Shown one piece after another: positions 1 through 9,312 of a stretch of DNA of 64,000 nucleotides. The position numbers and the translations under genes are program-made. The notes under the pieces are model-generated. The model saw only the letters and a program-made list of their open reading frames with translations, was not told the origin of the DNA and searched no databases. Position 1 is the first letter of the stretch, and every line of letters starts with the position of its first letter. Source of the stretch: Isochrysis galbana (taxonomy: Eukaryota > Haptophyta > Isochrysidales > Isochrysidaceae); the NCBI GenBank assembly GCA_018136815.1, contig CM030939.1, forward strand, positions 4,767,419 through 4,831,418. Reading direction: 5' to 3'.

Positions 1-610
1 CGCGTTCTAGTCGTCGGTGAAGCTAGCGGGGTCGTGTCTTCGATGTTCCTACTCGCCGGAGCGCACGTCGCGACGTGCGATCTACGACCGTCGGAGATCG
101 ACTACATTCCCCACTTCTGCGGAGATGCTCTTCACATTCAAAACCTCGGTTGGGACCTCGTGGTCGCGCATCCGCCGTGCACGTATTTGTCGGCGGTGAG
201 TTGCCAGTGGCTCGATCGGGAGCCGGGACGACGCCAGGCTCTCGAATCCGCCGCTAGAGTCTTCCTCGCCATGGCGAGCGCCGACGCGCCTTTCGTTGCC
301 GTCGAAAATCCTCGAATGCACGCGGAAGCCTCCGCCTTAGTCGGGGGGTTGCGACCGCGGCAGTTTGTGCAGCCGTGGCAGCACGGCACGGGCCATCAAA
401 AAGCAACTGGCCTGTACCTGACGGCTTCACTCCCGTCCTTGCAGCCTTCGAAGATTGTCGAGGGACGTCTATCCGCTATGGCGGATCTATCGCCGTCGCC
501 CCACCGTGGCGCCCTTCGCAGCCGCACCTATGTGGGCATTGCCGGTGCAATGGCGGCCCAGTGGATGCCGGTCTTGCGCCGTTATGCGCGCGAAGCCAAG
601 GCGTCGCGTT
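1..610 (+). other. DNA cytosine methyltransferase-like domain of polyprotein (copy 1)
   Basis: Seen: a Rossmann-like start (VLVVGEASG, then CDLRPSE), a catalytic-type motif AHPPCTYLS near 166-192, a VENPRM motif near 298-317, then QPWQHGTGHQKATGLYL and RSRTYVGIAGAMAAQW. Known: small phage and bacterial proteins annotated as DNA cytosine methyltransferases share this order: an SAM-binding strand, HPPCT, ENP, a QPWQ-GHG-KAT block and a terminal RSRTY-GIA-AMA-QW block. The PPC cysteine and ENP-type glutamate, used in C5-cytosine methylation, are both present. Inferred: SAM-dependent DNA methylation or a derived DNA-binding role, acting on the element's own DNA or the host's. The first few residues lie outside this copy but are present in the complete copy. 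Confidence 0.8.
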
Positions 611-3600
611 CGCTCGACTTCACGGTGGACTGGGCAATTTCCCAAGCAGCTGCCAGCTTGAGAGAACGCCCTTCGCTTTGCTCGACCGGTTTCGAGCTGG
701 CTGAGCCGAGGACGGCTCTGGCTCGTTTCATGGAGGGGAGAGGCGAAGCAGCTTCTAGCTCTCACCTCACGCCTCCCAGCGGTTCGCCAGTGTCTGATTC
801 GGTTGTCGTGATCCCGGACGCAGGCCCCGTTGCCGATGCTTCTCGCCTGCTTCATCAGGAGGACTCGGAAACAAACGTATCGCAAGACGAGGCCGAGGCG
901 GAAGGAGACCGCTTCCTGCCGTGGGAGTGGCCCATAGAGGACCGCTCTACAACGCCAGGCCCTCCAAACACGGTGAAGAAGCGCCGCAGCAAGTGGCAGG
1001 TCTTCGACCGTGATGTAATTTCGGGGGTCCATCGGTGGCAGGATGTCACGCCTTCCATCGCCCAAGAAATCGCTGAGCAAGCGGCAGCTGCGGAGCCGTC
1101 GGAACCTCCCATCTTGTCTCGACTGGGCTCTCAAGGCATCAATGCACTATCTCCGAGCGCCTCCTTCACGGCTGGCGACGAGGGAGTGGCCGAACTGACC
1201 AATTCGTTCGTAGCCGAAAGGCCACTCGAAACCTGGGATGTCGGGCCCGACTCGGGAGAAGATGACACGCCCGAGATGCCAGAACACCGGAGCATGCAGA
1301 CCCTCGAGACCAAGCCCTCCGACGCCGCCGAAGGAGAGGATACTCCACGGGCACTGTATTGCGATGGGGCTACCGCTAGGGGCCTCAGTGCGGCCGGATT
1401 TTCCGAGTTGTCGAAGCTTCCGAAGACAGACTTGCAGAAGTCCCTGGAGAAGGAATGGTCACGCCAAATGGATCAACCTCGGCATCCGACGGACCGTCGA
1501 GGGCTAGGCTATGATGGCGTGCCTAACCCCTCTAGTTCAGCAAAGGCATCCCCACGCTCCTCGATACCATTCGTGCCGCAGACGGTGGCCGCCGCTATCG
1601 AGCGAGTGCCCCACGTCGATGAATCTTCTCCGTCCAGGCTAGCCTCCAATCCAACCACCCTGTCACCCGGAGCCGGAACCTCACTTCCGGTGGAATCTAT
1701 CGCGGACACTCCGCCGCCGCTCTACCCTCGTCACTGCCTCTATGTCCGCGATCTCGTGGTCTGCCGTGCCGATGGCGACCGCGCAGCTCAAGGGTTCGTT
1801 CTCCCGGACGTTGCCCTCACGGTGAACAGCACCCTGGCTGACACTGGAGCGGGCCCGTCAGTAATCACCACTGCTCTTCTCGATCGACTACCTGAAGACG
1901 CCTGCGTCGAACGCGTATCGGACGCTACCGTCCCCAACCTACATGGGCCGGACGGCCTTCCTCTCATCACTAGGGGCCGGGCTAGCCTCGTCTTCTCCTT
2001 GTCCGGTCGCCTCTTCCGTCATTCGTTCGCGGTCATCGAAGGAAACCCGATGCTTCTGCTCGGGAACGATTTTTTGGCCGCCCACTCCGCTACCATTTCT
2101 CTCGACGCCGCGAGCTCGGAAGGAAGCCTCCGCCTCCGTCCGGCCTCTGGCGATTCAGAAGACTCTTCAAGAGCCCTTTCCGAATGTGTAGTCAGAGTTT
2201 CCACGGCGCCGCCCCCAGTCGCGGACGCCGGCTTCGTCGGAGCTATCTCGATGTCACCCGGTCAGCCGCTGACTGTCGACTTTCTGGAGAGGTCGACGGC
2301 AACACGAGAGGTCCCGGCCGGATCGGAGGGTGAGGCTGCTGCTGATGCTAGACAGCCACTCTATACACCTCTCTTTGAGTCTGCCGACGAGTTTGCGGCC
2401 AAAGCTCCGGCGTCTACCTCGTCCGAATATCTTCTCTACACGGAGCAAGCGGTGACGATTCCTGCCTTCCACCGCGCAACCATCTGGGTCAGGGTTCCGC
2501 TAGCTCTCCGAGATCATTCGGACTGCGCGATGCTGGTCGACCGCCTACCAAATCGCGAGGCTCTCGATTCGTCCCCTCTCGTAATGCCCACGGTGGTCAC
2601 GCCCACGGACGATCGCCGCATCGCGGTGACGATCGTCCACACCGGAGTCGATGCGCTGACCCTACCGTCTCTGCATCCGATAGCTTCGCTCCAGGTACGT
2701 TTCAAGTTGCACCGGGGCTGGACTCCGAATGGAAGCGAGGGGGATGGTGACCCTGTCACCGCGCTGAGCGAGGAGCAACGATCTCTACTCGACTCAGCCA
2801 CCATCGATCCGGACCGGCTTCTTTCCGACGATCAACGAGAAGAAGTACGCCAACTCTTGGCCCGGCGCATCAAAGCTTTCGCGTTGCACCCGGGGGCTCC
2901 AAACCATACGCACGTTCTCGAGGTGGAGTTGCCACTCAACCCCGGCGCTGTTCCTCACCGGCATGCTCCGTCTAGAGTGGGCCGCGCAGGCGAGCTCATC
3001 ATAGAAGAGGAGGTAGCCAAGATGGAAGCCGCCGGCATTATTCGCAAGTCAAATTCGGCTTGGGCTTCCCGAGTAGTCCTGGTCAGCAAGAAAGATGGCT
3101 CCGTTCGATTCTGCGTGGACTACCGCGACACGAACGCCAAGCTACGCGTCGAGGATAGCCCTCTACCCCTCATTGTAGAGGCTATTGATAGGCTAGCGTC
3201 CGGCCAAGGGCCGCTCAGTTCTCTCTTTTTATGTACTCTCGATTTAGCCTCTGGTTTTTGGGGCATCCCGATCAAAGAGTCGCACAAACATATCACCGCT
3301 TTCACTACCCACCGCGGCAAATACGAGTTCAACTTTCTACCGTTCGGCATCCAATCAGGTCCCTCCTACATGTGCCGCTTGATGGACATCGTTCTCGGTG
3401 CGCTAGCGTGGGAGATCTGCATGCCTTACCTCGATGATGTGGGCATCTGGTCAACGGGCGTGGGTCCTTCCGAAGAGGCCAGGGCACAGGCTTCGTTCGA
3501 GCAAATGCTTCACCGGCTAGACCTCGTTCTCGAGCGGCTAGAGTGGGCCGGCCTGACCTGCAAGATGTCCAAGTGTGTCTTCTTTGCCACCTCTACGGAG

Positions 3601-6201
3601 TACCTCGGTCACGTTGTCTCGAGGGAAGGTCTCAAGATGGACCCGAAGAAGGTCGCAGCTGTCGCCGACATCGACCCGTCATCCATCAACTCCTTGGAAG
3701 CGGTTCGATCTTTCCTCGGCCTTTGCTCCTACTATCGTCGATTCATTCGCCAATTCGCCGCTAAGGCTGCTCCCCTCACTGCTCTCACGCGGAAGGGCTG
3801 CGACGTGGCAAAGGAGTCCCAGTCCGAGGAGTGTCGCCGAGCTATCCAAGAGCTCAAGACAGCGATCACTTCGGAGCCCGTCTTGACTCCACCCAGGGAT
3901 GATCGGCCCTTCATCGTCAAGACCGATGGGGCTAGCAAGTTGGGTATCGCCGGCATCCTCTCGCAGCTAGGAGACGATAACCGTGAACGAGTCGTTGGGT
4001 ACTACGCTCGCAGTCTCACCTCGGCCGAACGCCATTGGACGGTGACCGAGATTGAGCTCTTGGCTGCCCTGGAATCAATCCGAAATTGGCGACCCTACCT
4101 TTGGGGGCGTCGGTTCAAGTTAGTCGTCGACCACTCCGCGCTGCGATGGCTGCATACCATGAAGGATCAAGTAGCCGGTGGGCCAGCCTCTCGGCTGACT
4201 CGGTGGGCTCTCAAGTTGGCTGAGTACCGGTTCGATGTCGAACATAAACCAGGAGCTGTTCATCAGGATGCTGACGGGCTCTCCCGGCTAGCATCCCTGG
4301 AGCCGGAACACGAAGACGAACCACTCGCCGGCCCAGCGTCGTTAGCGGTACGTGAGCCTGGCTCAGAGTCTCTAGCCGAGCATGAACGGTCTCATCCGGT
4401 GGCTGCCATCACGCGCTCCGTAGTTACGGCGCGAGGGCTTCAAGCTTTGGACCGATCTCGTCGTCGAGCCTCCGATTCCGGGCCCGCCATCCAGTCCAGT
4501 TATTTGGCTCCGGGTACGCCGACTTCCGAAGAGATGAGAGCGGCCCTGGCGGAAGATCCGTTCGTAGAGCCACTCCTAGGCTCAAGAGAGACGGTCAATC
4601 ACGAGCCATCAGGCCAAGGGTCGCCTCCGCCGGCCGCCGCCTCAGGCCCCATTGCCGAAGATGATTCGTGTTCCAGTTCTGTCGCTCCCGTTCCCGCTCA
4701 GCAATCCAAGATGTTTCGCCGTTTCGTCGTTCACGATGGGCTCGTCTACTATCGCACCGTCCTTGACTCCACCGACCCGGACTCGCTAGTGCTCTATGTT
4801 CCGCCCTCCTTGCGGTCTCGCTACCTTTTCGCCTACCACGATCGCTCCGGTCACCTCGGAGTTTCTCGTATGTCTGGTCTTCTTCGTACTCGGGTATACT
4901 GGCCTGGCATGTCTTCCGACGTTGCGTCCTACGTCCGAGAATGCCACGAGTGCACCCTCGCCAAGCCGCTACCTAGGGCTCTAGCGTCGCCCTCCGGTCT
5001 CTCTGTGGGTACCTACCCCTTTGATGTGGTCTACTGCGACGTGCTCTCGCTAGCTCCCACTCACAACTTCGTGCCTGGAGTCTCGGGTTACGACAAGCTG
5101 GTCGTCTTCATCGACTCGCTCACTCGATGGATTGAGGCTGAGCCGTCGAATGGGGATCCCTCGTCGGAAGTAGCCTTGGACATGTTCATCCGCTTGATTG
5201 TGACGCGTTATGGAGTCCCTAGGCAGCTTCGAACCGACGCCGGTTCGAATCTTTGTTCGGTTCTTGTTTCGCGTATTCTGGAGCTCACCGGGACTGATTT
5301 GTCGAGTACAGAGCCGTACCGACATGAAGGTGTAGGCTTCGTCGAACGCGCTCAGCAAACGCTCATCCGTTTGATGCGCGCCTCGAACGAGGGTGGCAGC
5401 CATTGGGTCGACCATTTGCCGTTCCTACTCCTCTCGTTGAGGGCTTCTTCCGGTCGTGTTACCTCCCGGTCTCCAGCGTCTTTGATCTTTGGGCGTGAGC
5501 TGCGTCTGCCCGCTCAACTCTCTGATCCGAAGTCTGTTTCGCCAACTGCTCTCGAGGCGGCGTCCGCCGACGTTCGCTCGTACGCATCCAGGCTCAATGC
5601 GAGCCTCCGCCTCTCTTGGTCCAGCGCTCTCGAGGCTACCCTAGCCGCTCAGGCTGAGTCGGTCCGTGACGCTACGATCAAGTCTCAAAGACCAGCTCGT
5701 TTCGAACCTGGGGATCGCGTCTGCATGCGATTACCAGGCCATGCCAACAAGTTGCAATTCATCTACTCGGGTCCCTACCGCGTTGTAGAGGCTCTGTCCG
5801 ACACTAGGTACCGACTCCGTGATTTGGAGAACCGGTTAGTCAAGGAGGAGGTGCATATCTCGAACCTCCGGCCGTATCATACTTTCGTTGATGAAGAGCC
5901 GCTGGCTGACGACGAGTACATCGTTGAGAAGTTGCTCGATCGTCGTAGCCATGGCGATTCTATCGAGTACCTCGTGAAGTGGCGTGGCTATTCTATTCGA
6001 GGAGCCACCTGGGAGCCTTGTTCCGAGTTGCTCCGTCGTTGTTCTGATTTGCTTGATGATTATGATCGCTCCGTCGAAGAGACTTGTCCAGAAGATGTTG
6101 AGTCCCCGGAAGCAACTTCTTCGTCGGCCAGGAATACTCCTCTTCCTCCCGTTCTCGATGCGCCGTCTTCGCGCACTCGATCCAGGCTCCATTCTCGTTG
6201 A
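1..6201 (+). CDS. Ty3/gypsy chromovirus polyprotein with N-terminal methyltransferase-like domain (copy 1, 5' truncated by window edge)
   Basis: The frame is open from base 1 and ends with TGA at 6199-6201. Residue numbers count from the in-frame GTG at 34. Order of domains: phage-type cytosine methyltransferase-like region (to about residue 190, HPPCT and VENP motifs); a long low-complexity linker; retropepsin with the DTGAG active site at Asp603; reverse transcriptase with YLDD at 1132-1135; RNase H starting near KTDGAS (Asp1298); integrase with an HHCC-type zinc region near 4836-4970 and catalytic Asp1669, Asp1735 and Glu1771, exactly 35 residues between the last two; and a chromodomain at about 1961-2013 (YLVKWRGY). 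The PR-RT-RH-IN-chromodomain order is that of Ty3/gypsy chromoviruses. No CCHC gag knuckle is seen. This copy has no frameshift, so the element could be coding-competent. It is nearly identical to the copy at 14041-20751. Confidence 0.93.
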   Translation, partial: RVLVVGEASGVVSSMFLLAGAHVATCDLRPSEIDYIPHFCGDALHIQNLGWDLVVAHPPCTYLSAVSCQWLDREPGRRQALESAARVFLAMASADAPFVAVENPRMHAEASALVGGLRPRQFVQPWQHGTGHQKATGLYLTASLPSLQPSKIVEGRLSAMADLSPSPHRGALRSRTYVGIAGAMAAQWMPVLRRYAREAKASRSLDFTVDWAISQAAASLRERPSLCSTGFELAEPRTALARFMEGRGEAASSSHLTPPSGSPVSDSVVVIPDAGPVADASRLLHQEDSETNVSQDEAEAEGDRFLPWEWPIEDRSTTPGPPNTVKKRRSKWQVFDRDVISGVHRWQDVTPSIAQEIAEQAAAAEPSEPPILSRLGSQGINALSPSASFTAGDEGVAELTNSFVAERPLETWDVGPDSGEDDTPEMPEHRSMQTLETKPSDAAEGEDTPRALYCDGATARGLSAAGFSELSKLPKTDLQKSLEKEWSRQMDQPRHPTDRRGLGYDGVPNPSSSAKASPRSSIPFVPQTVAAAIERVPHVDESSPSRLASNPTTLSPGAGTSLPVESIADTPPPLYPRHCLYVRDLVVCRADGDRAAQGFVLPDVALTVNSTLADTGAGPSVITTALLDRLPEDACVERVSDATVPNLHGPDGLPLITRGRASLVFSLSGRLFRHSFAVIEGNPMLLLGNDFLAAHSATISLDAASSEGSLRLRPASGDSEDSSRALSECVVRVSTAPPPVADAGFVGAISMSPGQPLTVDFLERSTATREVPAGSEGEAAADARQPLYTPLFESADEFAAKAPASTSSEYLLYTEQAVTIPAFHRATIWVRVPLALRDHSDCAMLVDRLPNREALDSSPLVMPTVVTPTDDRRIAVTIVHTGVDALTLPSLHPIASLQVRFKLHRGWTPNGSEGDGDPVTALSEEQRSLLDSATIDPDRLLSDDQREEVRQLLARRIKAFALHPGAPNHTHVLEVELPLNPGAVPHRHAPSRVGRAGELIIEEEVAKMEAAGIIRKSNSAWASRVVLVSKKDGSVRFCVDYRDTNAKLRVEDSPLPLIVEAIDRLASGQGPLSSLFLCTLDLASGFWGIPIKESHKHITAFTTHRGKYEFNFLPFGIQSGPSYMCRLMDIVLGALAWEICMPYLDDVGIWSTGVGPSEEARAQASFEQMLHRLDLVLERLEWAGLTCKMSKCVFFATSTEYLGHVVSREGLKMDPKKVAAVADIDPSSINSLEAVRSFLGLCSYYRRFIRQFAAKAAPLTALTRKGCDVAKESQSEECRRAIQELKTAITSEPVLTPPRDDRPFIVKTDGASKLGIAGILSQLGDDNRERVVGYYARSLTSAERHWTVTEIELLAALESIRNWRPYLWGRRFKLVVDHSALRWLHTMKDQVAGGPASRLTRWALKLAEYRFDVEHKPGAVHQDADGLSRLASLEPEHEDEPLAGPASLAVREPGSESLAEHERSHPVAAITRSVVTARGLQALDRSRRRASDSGPAIQSSYLAPGTPTSEEMRAALAEDPFVEPLLGSRETVNHEPSGQGSPPPAAASGPIAEDDSCSSSVAPVPAQQSKMFRRFVVHDGLVYYRTVLDSTDPDSLVLYVPPSLRSRYLFAYHDRSGHLGVSRMSGLLRTRVYWPGMSSDVASYVRECHECTLAKPLPRALASPSGLSVGTYPFDVVYCDVLSLAPTHNFVPGVSGYDKLVVFIDSLTRWIEAEPSNGDPSSEVALDMFIRLIVTRYGVPRQLRTDAGSNLCSVLVSRILELTGTDLSSTEPYRHEGVGFVERAQQTLIRLMRASNEGGSHWVDHLPFLLLSLRASSGRVTSRSPASLIFGRELRLPAQLSDPKSVSPTALEAASADVRSYASRLNASLRLSWSSALEATLAAQAESVRDATIKSQRPARFEPGDRVCMRLPGHANKLQFIYSGPYRVVEALSDTRYRLRDLENRLVKEEVHISNLRPYHTFVDEEPLADDEYIVEKLLDRRSHGDSIEYLVKWRGYSIRGATWEPCSELLRRCSDLLDDYDRSVEETCPEDVESPEATSSSARNTPLPPVLDAPSSRTRSRLHSR

Positions 6202-6586
6202 TCCCATGTCTTGGGTAAGGGACCCGTCCCTCTAGGCTAGCCCCACGCCTCGGCTAGGGCTCCGAGTTCAAATTTCTGTCAGAGCGAATCATGGAGGTGC
6301 TGAACGCGTGCTGCCTGCGCTCTACACCCGGCGCAACACCCGAGCAAAGCTCCTGTAAAAGGGAGAAGTGGGTGGGGCAGTGCGTACGAAAGAGGCCGCC
6401 GCGTTAAGCCGCCGATTTCGTGCTCGCTTTGGATCCAAAGGGTGTTCTTGTCTCCACGTTTCGCTCGCTATGTTCGTTGCTTCTTGTTCCGATTCTGACC
6501 TCTGGTCAGCTCAGGTTCCAGTTTCCAGGTCTCTGTTTCCAGGTTCACCGCTCGACATCGGGAGACGTCTCGATCTTAGTCGGGGG

Positions 6587-7784
6587 TGTCGCATTCATCC
6601 TAGATGATGCGATTTCCAGGCTCTTGTTTCCAGGTCCTTCGCCGTGCGGCCACACGGTGAAGCTCAGGTACATCTAGGTTGGTAGGGTTCGTCCCTAGCG
6701 ATCTAGAATTCGAGTTCTCGTTTCGTTCCTTCTAGCCTGTTGTCAGGTCTAGATTCCAGGTTTCCTCCTTTCGGGTAATCTTTACCTAAAGGAGCCAGGT
6801 CGCCTGTCACTCGCTGCGCGCTTGTCTCAGGCTCTCGAGTTACCTTGTGAAGGCTTGTTTAGCTTCTTGCAAGGCTTGTTGTTTCTTGTTGGGTTCCGGT
6901 TCTTTCTTGGGACCTGCTGACTTTCGTTGTTGTCCAGGCCTGTTCTTCGTAGGTTCTGCTTGGCCTGGTTAGGGTTTCGTTGAATCCCCGCGTTCGGCGT
7001 TTGGCGTTGGCGTTCGGAAATTTCCTCTCACATTCCCTAGGTCCGCTACCCTTGGCTTGTAGGTCCTTGCTTCTTTCTTCTCGGTCAAGGTTTTGGCGAG
7101 CGAGTCGGTTGCTCTATCCGCTCGAGATTTGAGGTTTAATTTGCTATCTCCCCTTGGAGACCGGTGTAGGTTCGCTTCCTAGGTGAGGGAATCTTTCCCC
7201 TTGATGCAAGCTACATGCAAGCCTTGGCCCCTTTGGTGTTTCTTCCCCTTGGTTGCTACTCAGGGTTGTTCGTTAGAAGCGTCTAGAAGGTTCACGCTCA
7301 ACGGCAAGATTTCCTCTGTCGTGAAGATATCTCGTTGCGATCTGTATCCAAAGTGATCGCCGTGGTCGCGCGACAGGACGCTCCCCTTCGGACTCTCCGC
7401 TACGTGGGAAGTTACAACGGAGACACGCTCCGGCCGTCGCTGCGGAGTCTCTCTCTCTCTCGCTCTCTCTCTCCGTCTCTCGCGACGTGTTTGAGTTATC
7501 GGTGATTTGGGGTCGCGGTTCTTGATAATTTGCTTGGTTTGGGTGAATGATTCCGGTGTGTTCGTGAGTCGGTGTATCCTGTTGTTCTCAGCTCCGTTGT
7601 CCGTCGTTGTTCGCTGCGTCGCTGCACTCAAGCAGCCTAGGCTCCCTCCCTGAGGGAAGAGTTCTTTGTAGGTCTAACAATCTCTTACAACCCATCACAC
7701 TAGGGCCGCTAGGAGCGCCTCGCCGCCCCACAGCCCTTCGTTCGCCGTTCGTTCCCCGTCCAGACACCCAAATGGGGTTGCCCG
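6587..7784 (+). repeat. 3' LTR of chromovirus copy 1
   Basis: About 1.2 kb, starting TGTCGCATTC after a short G-rich polypurine run (GGGGG at 6582-6586). It matches the stretches at 12865-14053 and 21139-22338. The three LTRs differ by a handful of substitutions and single-base indels. The match ends at TTGCCCG (7784); the true LTR end may be the CCCA about 14 bases earlier. It contains a short hairpin (CCGTG...CACGG near 6640) and a CT-rich stretch near 7446-7485. The 386-base stretch 6202-6586 between polyprotein stop and LTR has no recognisable gene. Confidence 0.88.
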
Positions 7785-8222
7785 ACCCAGTCCAGAATTT
7801 CATTCACCCGACTCCCGGTGGGGAGGAGGGCCAAAGCGCCGCGCTAGCCGCCGGTGCTGCTCGCGACGGAGTGGCTCAGAGCCCTCCGGCTCCGCTCGAC
7901 TCGACAGGAGGAAGGGGCCGAGAGAGGGGTCGTACCCACCGCGAGCGGCGGCGGCGCGCAGACAGGCATGCTCCTCGAGGTCCTCGACGACTCGTCCCCG
8001 CGAGCGAGATGTCGTCGGTAGAGAAGCCGAGCAGCTCGCCCTCGTCCACACCGACGCTCCACACGCAGCAGGGGTCCCCCAGCTCATCCCGTTGCTCTTC
8101 CCGTCGCTGTCCGTGTCCGCGAGCAGAGAGAGTTGGTCCACGCCTGCCTTCGTCGCGGAAGGCGAATCGGAAGGCGGCGTGCGTCGGGTTGTTGACCTTG
8201 TGCCCCGTGTCCTTGCCGTTGA
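7785..8222 (-). CDS. Temptin-like domain, host flank of copy 1 (cut by gap)
   Basis: This flank repeats 22339-22779 with one C/T difference (7807 versus 22361) and a few indels. Read on the minus strand it encodes the same temptin-type segment (LADTDSDGKSNG, then DPCCVW-like residues with a local frame slip), cut off at the gap at 8223. The substitutions suggest a second haplotype rather than a mere copy of the same reads. See the entry at 22339-22870 for the function. Confidence 0.6.
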
Positions 8223-8322
8223 NNNNNNNNNNNNNNNNNNNNNNNNNNNNNNNNNNNNNNNNNNNNNNNNNNNNNNNNNNNNNNNNNNNNNNNNNNNNNN
8301 NNNNNNNNNNNNNNNNNNNNNN
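8223..8322. other. Assembly gap (100 N)
   Basis: Exactly 100 unknown bases, the conventional size for a scaffold join of unknown length. The sequence left of it continues, in the other copy, at 22780, so the join links two contigs whose true order is not shown by the sequence. Confidence 0.99.
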
Positions 8323-8331
8323 GGGCGCACA

Positions 8332-8380
8332 TGCGCGCCCTTGGGCGCCCTTGGGCGCCCTTGGGCGCCCTTGCGCGCGG
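8332..8380 (+). repeat. Short tandem repeat next to gap
   Basis: The ten-base unit GGGCGCCCTT occurs about four times in a row. Its self-complementary GGGCGCCC core may have helped to stop the assembly here. Confidence 0.7.
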
Positions 8381-8489
8381 CTCCTCTCGACGCACAAGAG
8401 GCGCGCGCGCGCCGATTGCTTCCTCGAAGACTGGAGGCACGACGCTCTACCGGGCGCGCTCGATGTTGAGAGAGGCGGCCCTTGTCACC

Positions 8490-8850
8490 CGCTCGGAGGG
8501 TCGGTCGTGCAAGAGGAGCAGCTCCACGCACCGCTTGCGCTCGTCGAAATACTCGTGTTGGAGCACGCGACGACGAGTGCCGCGTGCTGCGGCCAGATCC
8601 AGTCCAAGGCGGCGCGATAGCTGCGCGTGTAGGCCGATTGGCCCTCTAGCAGCAGCGCGAGGCACTCGGGCACTGCGAGTCGGCACGCGGCGAGGATCGC
8701 CGAGTTGACCCCGCCCGCCGAGACGCATCCGCTCTCGAGCAGCTTGGAGATGCACCTCGGAGGGTGCGCTCGCCCGTCGCGGCGGTGAGCCTCGACCACG
8801 CGCTCGAGCGTCCGATCGTTAATGTGGGCCTTAGGGAAAAAAGTTTCTAT
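8490..8850 (-). pseudogene. Possible ankyrin-repeat fragment with a frame break
   Basis: On the minus strand, about 120 codons read like degenerate ankyrin repeats: NSAILAACRLAVPECLALLL, then RAALDW, ALVVAC, and in another frame KRCVELLLLHD. The frame changes once near 8570. There is no start codon in good context and no complete repeat array. It lies in a tract where other frames are broken by one-base losses, so the break may be a sequencing error. The ankyrin assignment rests only on the spacing of Ala and Leu residues and is weak. Confidence 0.3.
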
Positions 8851-9312
8851 GCGCACGCACGGCGCCCTCGCGAGGGGAAGTCGATGCGCATACGCACGGC
8901 GTGCTCAATGATTGCAAGTAATCACATGTGCTGCGTAAACGAAACGCAACTTTGTTCCGCCCGTCCTCCGCGCCCAGAGTTCCCCCGCGAAAAGAGTGAA
9001 CGCACGGCGTGCACCTTCCTGGAAGTTGCTATGCGCACGCACGGCGCCCCGCGGGGGGGGGAAGCCGATGTGCATACGCACGGCGTGCACAATGATTGCA
9101 AGCAATCACACGTGCTGCGCAAACGAAACGTCTCGTATATGGCTACTTTACGTTAAGGTGGGCCTTAGGGAAAAAAGTTTCTATGCGCACGCACGGCGCC
9201 CTCGCGAGGGGGAAGTCGATGCGCATACGCACGGCGTGCTCAATGATTGCAAGTAATCACATGTGCTGCGTAAACGAAACATCTCGTATACGGCGACTTT
9301 ATTTTAAAAAAA
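8821..9312 (+). repeat. Three tandem copies of a roughly 150-bp repeat
   Basis: The unit begins GTGGGCCTTAGGGAAAAAAG, continues with GCGCACGCACGGCGCC and GCATACGCACGGCGTGC, then AATGATTGCAAG and GCTGCGTAAACGAAAC. Units start near 8825, 9022 (5' end missing) and 9151. Two inverted copies lie at 50735-51095. The near-palindromic GC-rich core (CGCACGGCG / CGCCGTGCG) is conserved. No protein is encoded. It may be a MITE or a dispersed satellite. Confidence 0.75.

Larger units (their letters stand above)
1..8222 (+). repeat. Large duplicated segment, near-identical to 14563-22779
   Basis: The first bases of the window recur at 14563, and the match runs through polyprotein, LTR and host flank to the gap. 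From about 16640 to the polyprotein stop the two copies look identical by eye. Before that the second copy carries many one-base losses. Because the host flank beyond the LTR is also duplicated, this is not two independent insertions of one element. It is an allelic or segmental duplication, or an assembly duplicate. Confidence 0.9.

Noticed and set aside
5050-5415. Minus-strand ORFs inside both polyproteins (also 20386-20757)
   Set aside because: Shadows of the conserved polyprotein frame; no independent features.
7607-8620. 337-codon ORF through the LTR and the N gap
   Set aside because: It crosses unknown bases and an LTR; the supported reading in the flank is the temptin frame on the minus strand.
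8323-9312. CRISPR-like array
   Set aside because: The repeated units are about 150 bases with unit-to-unit drift and no short repeat/spacer alternation, and the DNA is eukaryotic.
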